Shown here in pieces: positions 18,685-25,419 of a stretch of DNA of 64,000 bases. The translations under genes were made by a program, and so were the position numbers. Position 1 is the first letter of the stretch. Every line of letters starts with the position of its first letter. Source of the stretch: an uncultured Flavobacteriaceae bacterium (GTDB lineage: Bacteria > Bacteroidota > Bacteroidia > Flavobacteriales > Flavobacteriaceae); the NCBI GenBank assembly GCA_937959395.1, contig CALGLR010000009.1:1-64000 (forward strand), given 5' to 3'. Under the pieces are notes generated by a model. That model did not search any database. It was not told the origin of the DNA and saw nothing but the letters and a program-made list of their open reading frames with translations.

Positions 18685-19653
18685 GTGAAAAATTTAGTTT
18701 ACCTTTTTATTTGTTTAATATCACTAACAGCTTGTGATGATGGTGATGTAATAACTGTAGAGTTTGATTTTGAAGATACTTTTAATGCATGTGGTGATAT
18801 TGTTTTTTACAAAACAATAGAAGAACCGGCTCAATCATTTTCATTACAACTTACAAGTCCTACTTTAACTATTGATGATTTACTTGAAACGGAACCAGAT
18901 CCTGATAATTCAAATTTAGTTATAGTAACTACTCCTGAATACATTTATACTTTAAATGAAACTTCTAATATCTTCAATTATAGAACATATGCTAGTATTC
19001 CTTCTAGTCCTTTTTGTAATGACATACCGCCAGCAGATTTAAATGTCACACAAAATGATGTCTCTGCAGGTGGAATAGCTACTATTAAAATAGAATTAGT
19101 AGAAGACGACGACGATGGGGTTTTAGCAGAAAACGAAGATCCAAATACAGATAATGATGATGACCCATTAACAACTCCTTTAGATACAGACAATGATGGT
19201 ATACCTAATTACTTAGATATTGATGATGACGGTGACAATGTGTTAACCCAAACCGAATTAGTCGTTTTAGATCCAAATACAGATAATGATGATAATCCTT
19301 TAACAAATCCATTAGATACTGATGGAGACGGCATTCCTAATTATTTAGATAATGATGATGATGGAGATGGTGTAGCTACGCGTGATGAAGAAAACTTTTC
19401 TCAAGACAATAATCCTACAAATGATATTACAGACAATACAGTAGGTCCAGATTATTTAAATACAAATATAACCATAGACACCACAGAACCAGCTACTTCA
19501 TATAGAACACATGCTATAAAACAAGAGTTTAAGGTTTCTATTATATTAGAAGACATTTCTTTTCCTACAATTTCTGAACAATTTATAGATTTTGGAACGT
19601 TAACCAATAGTGCTACTTCTACTAGCAGAAATGGAGATCCTATTTTTAATTAA
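18685..19653 (+). CDS. Lipoprotein with thrombospondin type-3-like calcium repeats
   Basis: 322 residues with a GTG start. A lipoprotein signal ends LISLTAC, putting the lipid on C17, so it is probably in the outer membrane. Residues about 130-250 are Asp-rich repeats such as DTDNDGIPNYLDIDDDGD and DTDGDGIPNYLDNDDDGD, which match TSP3 calcium-binding units. The flanking halves have no recognised domain, and the acidic region is bounded by DPNTDNDD motifs. A -7 element TATTTTTG lies at 18628-18635. Function unknown; calcium binding at the cell surface is inferred. No T9SS tail. A DNA-level direct repeat is visible inside the acidic part. Confidence 0.85.
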   Translation: MKNLVYLFICLISLTACDDGDVITVEFDFEDTFNACGDIVFYKTIEEPAQSFSLQLTSPTLTIDDLLETEPDPDNSNLVIVTTPEYIYTLNETSNIFNYRTYASIPSSPFCNDIPPADLNVTQNDVSAGGIATIKIELVEDDDDGVLAENEDPNTDNDDDPLTTPLDTDNDGIPNYLDIDDDGDNVLTQTELVVLDPNTDNDDNPLTNPLDTDGDGIPNYLDNDDDGDGVATRDEENFSQDNNPTNDITDNTVGPDYLNTNITIDTTEPATSYRTHAIKQEFKVSIILEDISFPTISEQFIDFGTLTNSATSTSRNGDPIFN

Positions 19654-20210
19654 GTAGAACGTTTAGCGTTTTGAAAAATATAGACTTCAGTTGCACCTAA
19701 TCCATATTTTTTATAATCGGCGTCATAAAATTTAATATGGTCGTATCTACCAAATAAGTACTGAAGTTCTATTTTTAGAGTTCCTTCTCCTACACCATGA
19801 ATAAAAACGATTTTTTGAATTTTATTTTTTATTGCATATTCTAATTTGTGCATTGCAGTATCTAATTGTATCGTTTTTTTATCATGACTGGTCATTCCTC
19901 TTTCAGACTTCACCAATTGATGAATGTGCAAGTCCACCTCCATTGACGCTTGATAACGCTCTTTAGATTTAACTTTAATACTCTTTTTAGGTTTCTTATC
20001 TACTTTCTCTGAAAGAATTTTATTAATTGGTATGTGCCCTACTGTAGATTTATTAAATGCTGCAGATTCTTTAACAACTTCATTAATTTTAAAAGAAAGC
20101 TCAAATCCATCTATAGTTTCAATAAAAATATTATCTCCTTTTATAGAAGTAATAATTCCAGACAAATCATCATCAAGAACAAAAACTTTATCTCCAATGT
20201 TTAATGACAT
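19650..20210 (-). CDS. Smr-domain protein (DUF2027-like N-terminus)
   Basis: 186 residues. An N-terminal SH3-like beta domain (about 1-50, MSLNIGDKVFVLDDDLSGII) is followed by a basic linker and a C-terminal Smr domain (about 100-180) with DLHIHQL and the core IVFIHGVGEGTLK. Smr domains are MutS2-related and can nick DNA or RNA through conserved DLH and HGxG motifs, both present. The Bacteroidota version is often annotated as DNA mismatch repair protein MutS; that is only a fragment similarity. The start overlaps the stop of the next gene upstream by one base (TAATG), so it is second in a two-gene operon. Its last 4 bases overlap the convergent lipoprotein gene. Confidence 0.85.
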   Translation of the reverse strand: MSLNIGDKVFVLDDDLSGIITSIKGDNIFIETIDGFELSFKINEVVKESAAFNKSTVGHIPINKILSEKVDKKPKKSIKVKSKERYQASMEVDLHIHQLVKSERGMTSHDKKTIQLDTAMHKLEYAIKNKIQKIVFIHGVGEGTLKIELQYLFGRYDHIKFYDADYKKYGLGATEVYIFQNAKRST

Positions 20211-20413
20211 TATTCTTCCTCTTCAATAAGTGAATTTTCTTTTTTACTTGTATTACTAGGTATCGTACTTGAAAGCTTATATGTTCCATACATTAATACA
20301 ATAATACCAATAACTAAAACAATAACGTTTTGTGATGCCTCAGCTTTAGCATAAATAGCTATTACAGCCCCAATTATTATTAATAAATAACTAAGTGTGT
20401 TGTTTTTTTTCAT
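20210..20413 (-). CDS. Small two-helix membrane protein
   Basis: 67 residues with two membrane helices (about 7-25 and 29-48) and an acidic tail ending SLIEEEE. It is the first gene of an operon with the Smr-domain gene, and the stop codon shares one base with the next ATG. No named family recognised. A candidate -7 box (TAAATTTG on the minus strand) is at 20485-20492. Role unknown. Confidence 0.7.
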   Translation of the reverse strand: MKKNNTLSYLLIIIGAVIAIYAKAEASQNVIVLVIGIIVLMYGTYKLSSTIPSNTSKKENSLIEEEE

Positions 20414-20620
20414 ACATTTTCTTTTAAAACACTAATAGTGTGTTAGTTATTTATTACAAGGAATTATTAGATTTTTTTACAAAACAAATTTATAATTTAA
20501 TAGGCAAAAAAACACGATTTGTAATTTTTTTATGATTATGAGACCAATAATACAAGTAATTTTACTATATTTGTAATAACCCAAATCATATTTTTAACTG
20601 AACTCTAATACTCTAGTATT

Positions 20621-22441
20621 ATGAAAACCTACTTTAAGTACACTTTTTTACTCCTATTTATTAATACTGCTTTTTCGCAATTAACAGTACGCAACAGTGC
20701 ATATATTTATGTGACTGATGAAGTTGTTTTTGTTGAAGACGATATTAGTCTCAAAGAGTCAAACTCTATGTTTTACCTTAGAGACGATGCACAGCTAATA
20801 CAAGGTGTGGGAACTACTGGCAATACGGGAGTTGGCCAACTAAGTGTTTTTCAAAGTGGAACTGTAGACAATTATGCATACAACTATTGGGCTTCGCCAG
20901 TAGGTAATGTAGATTCAGATAATTCTAATAACAGACAATTTAGAATGAGTGGCACTATGTTTGATTGGACTGGAAGTGCAACTCCATCTCTACATCAAAT
21001 AACGAGTACTCCTTCTGCTTTCACAGGCGGGTTTGACGGAACTGCTTCACCTTTGACTATTTCGGATAAATGGTTATATCAGTTTGCTCCTGGTACCGAT
21101 TACTCAGACTGGATTTATGTTGGTTCCACAGGTACGTTGCATGCTGGCAGAGGATTTAGCATGAAAGGAACAACTGGTTCTGCAGGACAATTATATGATT
21201 TTAGAGGAAAACCTTATAAAGGAGATATCTTTACTCCAGTTTTAACTGGAAATTTCACACTAGTGGGTAATCCATATCCTTCTGCTTTAGACGTGGCAAC
21301 ATACATACACGACCCAACAAATTCTGCTAATATCACAGGAACGCTTCATTTTTGGCATCATGATCCAAGTGTAAATTCACATTATATTGCAGATTATGTT
21401 GGAGGCTATGCTACTTTAACTATGGCATCAGACGGTTCAATGCGTTCTTTTATTAAAGCAAGATTTGATACTTATAATTCAGATGGTACACTAAGTACAA
21501 CCGGATCTACAACATCAAGCCCTAAAGAACTTTACAGATATTTACCAATTGGTCAAGGTTTTATGATTGAGGGAAGTAATAATGGTAATGCTGTTTTTAG
21601 AAATTCCCATAGAGCCTATAATACCAATTTCACGACCCTAAGTAATACTGTATTTAGAACTAACCCAAATGCAACTTCAGTAGAAAATGAAGAGAACTCT
21701 ACAAATCTTAGATTTGATGAAAATGGTGTTCACATAATACCAGATGATTATAAACGTTTTCGTTTAAATGTCGATTTTAATGATACTTATTCTAATGAAT
21801 TAATACTAAACTTTCACGAATCGGCAACCGAAGGTTTTGATTATGGATTAGAAATACTACAAGCAATAGATGAAAAAGCTGAAGTTTATTTTAAAAACCC
21901 AAATGATGCACATCATATTTTAGCACAAGCGCATAACTTTAATAGAGATTTAAGAATTCCTTTAGTTTTTGAGTTAACTGAACAAAAACCGATTAGAGTA
22001 AGAATTGATGATATTCAAAATTTTGACGAAGATCAAGAAATATATTTACATGATATTACAAGTGATTTCTATTACAATCTTAGAGAAGTTAACTTTGAAG
22101 CTACTATAGAATCTGGCATCTACAATTCTGAATATGAAATCACATTTAGAAACTTTAATACTCTAGATACTAGTGAATTTGATATTGATAATTTTTCAAT
22201 ATTTCAAAACAACAAAGCATCTAACCTAATTGTATTAAATCCTAGTAATTTAACAATAAAAGGATTATCTGTTTATGATGTAATTGGTAAACGTGTATTA
22301 CAAAAAACAAATTTAAATAATGATTCCCGTTATGAGTTCTCTACAAGTAACTTAAGTGATGGTACTTATATTGTGAAAGTAAGTCTTGATCAAAATAATA
22401 AAGCAATTAACAAAAAGATAATTATACAGAATAAAAAATAA
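20621..22441 (+). CDS. T9SS-secreted protein equivalent to the C-terminal module of the giant paralogues
   Basis: 606 residues. Signal peptide (1-20, ending NTAFSQ), a large module (about 60-520) and a type A T9SS sorting domain (about 535-606, with LSVYDVIGKRVLQK and LSDGTYIVKVSL). The module shares distinctive motifs with the two giants at 28.3 and 34.2 kb: YNYWASPVG (from about residue 87), GRGFSMKG, FRGKPYKGDI, LVGNPYPSALD, GTLHFWHHD and VGGYATLTM. Thus it is a stand-alone version of their C-terminal part. By inference it crosses the outer membrane by T9SS and is anchored or released. No enzyme motif seen. A -7 box TATATTTG is at 20566-20573, and a terminator follows the gene. Confidence 0.88.
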   Translation: MKTYFKYTFLLLFINTAFSQLTVRNSAYIYVTDEVVFVEDDISLKESNSMFYLRDDAQLIQGVGTTGNTGVGQLSVFQSGTVDNYAYNYWASPVGNVDSDNSNNRQFRMSGTMFDWTGSATPSLHQITSTPSAFTGGFDGTASPLTISDKWLYQFAPGTDYSDWIYVGSTGTLHAGRGFSMKGTTGSAGQLYDFRGKPYKGDIFTPVLTGNFTLVGNPYPSALDVATYIHDPTNSANITGTLHFWHHDPSVNSHYIADYVGGYATLTMASDGSMRSFIKARFDTYNSDGTLSTTGSTTSSPKELYRYLPIGQGFMIEGSNNGNAVFRNSHRAYNTNFTTLSNTVFRTNPNATSVENEENSTNLRFDENGVHIIPDDYKRFRLNVDFNDTYSNELILNFHESATEGFDYGLEILQAIDEKAEVYFKNPNDAHHILAQAHNFNRDLRIPLVFELTEQKPIRVRIDDIQNFDEDQEIYLHDITSDFYYNLREVNFEATIESGIYNSEYEITFRNFNTLDTSEFDIDNFSIFQNNKASNLIVLNPSNLTIKGLSVYDVIGKRVLQKTNLNNDSRYEFSTSNLSDGTYIVKVSLDQNNKAINKKIIIQNKK

Positions 22442-22464
22442 TTTTCTCACAAATACAGATAATA

Positions 22465-22499
22465 AAAAAGGTAGATGTTATAGCGTCTGCCTTTTTTTA
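22465..22499 (+). terminator. Terminator after the 606-residue T9SS protein gene
   Basis: GGTAGATG (22470-22477) pairs with CGTCTGCC (22484-22491), an 8-bp stem with two G-T pairs, preceded by an A run and followed by seven T. Confidence 0.85.
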
Positions 22500-22500
22500 T

Positions 22501-22664
22501 TGAACTCATATTTAAACTTTTTGGATTTAAGCGAAAATTAATCATTTTGGATTTGGTTGGCGTCTTATTTGAATTGCATAACATCGCTACGGAATGAAAA
22601 AAAGACTAAAATCAGATACAAAAGGGTATTTTTTTAGCAAACCCAAAAAGTTTAAACGAGTTCA
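22501..22664. mobile_element. MITE-like 164-bp element with terminal inverted repeats
   Basis: The left end TGAACTCATATTTAAACTTT and the right end (reverse complement TGAACTCGTTTAAACTTTTT) match over about 23 bp with a small offset. TTAT flanks both sides (22497-22500 and 22665-22668), a possible 4-bp target duplication, though such words are common in AT-rich DNA. There is no coding frame inside. A degenerate copy in the opposite orientation is at 17236-17390. The most conserved part is the core TTCCGTAG(C/A)GATG(T/C)TATGCAA (minus strand here). Confidence 0.7.
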
Positions 22665-22699
22665 TTATCTATTTATTTACATTTGTATAAATCATACCA

Positions 22700-22984
22700 A
22701 TGTTAGTAATTGAACCATACATGCTTCCTTGTTTAAATAAAAGACTATTTGGTTTCGATTGTATGGGTTGTGGTTTACAACGCTCCATAAACTTATTATT
22801 TCACGGTGATTTCATTGCAGCTTTTAAAATGTACCCTGCTATCTATACCTTAATTCCATTGTTTTTAATCATTGGAATTAATTTTTTCTATAAATTCAGA
22901 TATTCAAATAAAATAATAAATTATCTGGCAATAGCTTCTGTTTTAATAATTATCATTAGTTTTATCGTTAAGAAATTTAACTAA
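22700..22984 (+). CDS. DUF2752 membrane protein
   Basis: 94 residues. The family signature C-x-G-C-G is present as FDCMGCGLQRSINLLFHGD (about 23-41), followed by two hydrophobic segments (about 48-66 and 73-90). DUF2752 proteins are small membrane proteins of unknown role in many Bacteroidota. The N-terminus is short, so the first Cys (C11, in MLPCLNK) stands for the usual CP motif. It is separated by 14 bases from the CCC-motif gene, with which it should form one transcript ending at the 23.4 kb terminator. Confidence 0.85.
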   Translation: MLVIEPYMLPCLNKRLFGFDCMGCGLQRSINLLFHGDFIAAFKMYPAIYTLIPLFLIIGINFFYKFRYSNKIINYLAIASVLIIIISFIVKKFN

Positions 22985-22998
22985 TCAAACTTCAATTC

Positions 22999-23328
22999 AT
23001 GAAAAAACAACTCAATCCCACGCTTGTATATGTATTAACAGTAATTGGTTTATTATGCTGTTGCTTTGGAGGTTTAGGACTTTTGTTATCTGGGCCAGCT
23101 TATTTAATAGCTAATAATAAAATTAAAGATGCACAATTAAACCCAGATGATTATGAAGGTGATATTAAACAAATGGAAACTGCTAAAATAATAGCTTTAG
23201 TTGTTCTCATAATAAATGTTTTATACCTAATCTATGTAATCTATCAAATCAGTACTGTTGGATGGGATGAAATGTCGGAACAATTTAATCAAGCCATGGA
23301 AGAATATAAATCTCAACAAGGAGGTTAA
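22999..23328 (+). CDS. CCC-motif membrane protein
   Basis: 109 residues. A first helix (about 9-37) contains the CCC triplet (about 20-22, in GLLCCCFGGLG), then a polar loop with NPDDYEGDIKQMETAK, a second helix (about 64-85) and an acidic tail. This is the pattern of the Flavobacteriaceae CCC-motif membrane protein family. Function unknown; the cysteine triplet in the membrane could bind metal or be acylated (inference). It is cotranscribed with the DUF2752 gene. Confidence 0.85.
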   Translation: MKKQLNPTLVYVLTVIGLLCCCFGGLGLLLSGPAYLIANNKIKDAQLNPDDYEGDIKQMETAKIIALVVLIINVLYLIYVIYQISTVGWDEMSEQFNQAMEEYKSQQGG

Positions 23329-23380
23329 TATTTAAAAAAAATAATTGTTTTTTATAACCTATTGAAAATTAAAATTTTAT

Positions 23381-23417
23381 AGCTATTTTAGTCCTCGATT
23401 AAAATAGCTTTTTTTTA
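23381..23417 (+). terminator. Terminator of the DUF2752/CCC-motif pair
   Basis: AGCTATTTTA (23381-23390) and TAAAATAGCT (23400-23409) form a perfect 10-bp stem with a 9-base loop, followed by a run of T. Confidence 0.85.
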
Positions 23418-23441
23418 ACTTAATTATTAAATTCATCCCTC

Positions 23442-25175
23442 ATGAAACGTTTTTATTTCTATTACATATTTTTCTTTTTTATTTCTCCTTCATCTTTATT
23501 TGCCCAAGAGCAAAAGACTTTACCCAATGGTTTAACAAACTCAGAAAAGGCACTTATAACCAATTTTGAGTTTCGAAATTCACAAATAACGCCACCACCA
23601 TCAACGCCAGTTAGAACAATGGCTGAATGGGAAGAAGTTGAATATATAGTTGTCTCTTGGGATGATGGTTTCAAAAATATTTTGCGCCAAATTGTAGATG
23701 CTGCTGTTAAAGAATGTAAAGTTCTTATAGTCACTAGAAGTCAATCTTCCGTAAGTTCTTACCTTAGTTCAAATGGTGTAGACACAACAAATGTTAGATT
23801 CTTAAACGCTAATTCAGATACCATATGGATGAGAGATTATGCCGGAAATACAATTTATTCAAATGATATTGAAAGTAGAGGTTTAACAGATTGGATATAT
23901 AATCGTCCTAGACCCAATGATGATGTGGTGCCAACTGCTTATGCAAATCTTTTAAACATCCCTATATACGTTACAGATTCTGGCACTAACGATTTAGTAA
24001 ATACTGGTGGTAATTTTATGACGGATGGTTTAGGAAACGGATTTTCATCAGACCTTGTTTTAAATGAAAACGAACAAGGAAACCCTTATGGTGTTTCTGT
24101 TAAAGATGAAGACCAAATAGATGATATTATGTTTAATTATATGGGTATTGATAACTATATAAAAATGAGAAAACTTATATACGATCAAATTAGTCATATA
24201 GATATGCATATGAAACTACTTGATGAAGAAACCATACTAGTAAGTCGTTACCCAGATGGAGTTGCTGATGGCCCAAGAATTAATCAAAACATAAACTATA
24301 TTCTTAATAATTTTAGTTCACATTTTGGAACACCTTATAAAATTGAATGGATAGATGCACCTCCTGGTCCTAATGGAGATTATCCAGATAATGGTGGGTT
24401 TTATAGAACTTATAGTAATTCTATAATTATTAACAAAACAATATTAATTCCTACTTATCGCGAACAATATGATGCTCCTGCAATAGCAAAATATAAAGAG
24501 ATGATGCCTGGTTACACTATTGTTGGGATAGATGTAGATAATGCAAATGAAAATTTAATCTCATTAGTTGGAGCAATTCACTGTATTACGCATTCAATTG
24601 GTGTTGAAGATCCTTTATGGATAGTTCACCAACCTGTAGAACAAGCGATTACTTCTATTCCTATAAGTGCAATGATAAAACACAACAGTGGCGTAAGTAA
24701 TGCTTCTGTTTTTTGGAAAGCCGAAGGTGATACAACTTTTAATGAACTAGCAATGAGTGGAAATGGAGATACCTGGACTACAGATATTACTATTCCTGGA
24801 AGCGTAGATAAAATAAATTATTATATTTCTGCTGAAGCTAATTCTGGAAAACAACTAAATAGACCAATAGTTGCTCCAGAAGGTTTTTGGACTGTAGACA
24901 CCTCAACTTTATCTGCTGAAGAATGGGCACAAAACAATATTACTGGCCCCTATCCAAATCCCACAAAAGAGAATATTAGTTTTAGATTAAACACCATTGA
25001 TGGACCAATAGAAATTTCTATAATAAATGTTCTTGGCCAAGAATTATTTAAACAAGAAATAGAAAATGCAAATGGAGAAATAGAACTTGCTTTAAAACAA
25101 AACTGGAACGGGACTCTGTTTGTTAAATTTAAAGGACACTTTGGAGAAGTCACTAAAAAAATAATTAAGTTATAA
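23442..25175 (+). CDS. T9SS-secreted peptidylarginine deiminase-like protein (Porphyromonas-type PAD family)
   Basis: 577 residues: signal peptide (1-22, ending SLFAQ), deiminase domain (about 50-395), Ig-like domain (about 400-490) and T9SS sorting domain (about 500-577, with YPNPTKENIS and INVLGQELFK). The catalytic set is visible: D132 in DTIWMRDYAGN, H252-I-D254 in SHIDMHMKLL, and C381 in AIHCITHS. This layout (PAD, Ig-like, T9SS tail) is that of Porphyromonas gingivalis PPAD, which citrullinates C-terminal arginines of proteins and peptides. Agmatine deiminases share the fold but are cytosolic and lack the tail. Extracellular arginine deimination is inferred; protein versus free substrate is open. 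It lies just before a secreted M14 carboxypeptidase. Confidence 0.88.
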   Translation: MKRFYFYYIFFFFISPSSLFAQEQKTLPNGLTNSEKALITNFEFRNSQITPPPSTPVRTMAEWEEVEYIVVSWDDGFKNILRQIVDAAVKECKVLIVTRSQSSVSSYLSSNGVDTTNVRFLNANSDTIWMRDYAGNTIYSNDIESRGLTDWIYNRPRPNDDVVPTAYANLLNIPIYVTDSGTNDLVNTGGNFMTDGLGNGFSSDLVLNENEQGNPYGVSVKDEDQIDDIMFNYMGIDNYIKMRKLIYDQISHIDMHMKLLDEETILVSRYPDGVADGPRINQNINYILNNFSSHFGTPYKIEWIDAPPGPNGDYPDNGGFYRTYSNSIIINKTILIPTYREQYDAPAIAKYKEMMPGYTIVGIDVDNANENLISLVGAIHCITHSIGVEDPLWIVHQPVEQAITSIPISAMIKHNSGVSNASVFWKAEGDTTFNELAMSGNGDTWTTDITIPGSVDKINYYISAEANSGKQLNRPIVAPEGFWTVDTSTLSAEEWAQNNITGPYPNPTKENISFRLNTIDGPIEISIINVLGQELFKQEIENANGEIELALKQNWNGTLFVKFKGHFGEVTKKIIKL

Positions 25176-25198
25176 ACCCTAACATGAGTTTATTAAAG

Positions 25199-25232
25199 AA
25201 GCCCGTCTATTTTTATTATAGACGGGCTTTAA
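25199..25232 (+). terminator. Terminator after the deiminase gene
   Basis: GCCCGTCTAT (25201-25210) and ATAGACGGGC (25218-25227) form a perfect 10-bp stem extended by AA/TT, with a 7-base loop and a short T run. It separates the deiminase gene from the carboxypeptidase gene, so they are not one operon. Confidence 0.88.
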
Positions 25233-25419
25233 TTATGAGTATAAACATGAATAATATTAAGGGCATTTTACAAGACTTAAAACTCTAGAAAGCAAATGGC
25301 TAGCCACACCAAAAAAATTGTTAATTAACATAAAAATTCATATATTGTATTTTATCCCGTTACATTTAATCTATAAGAATGTAACACTAACATAAATTAA
25401 CTACTCAAATCCCAAAAAA

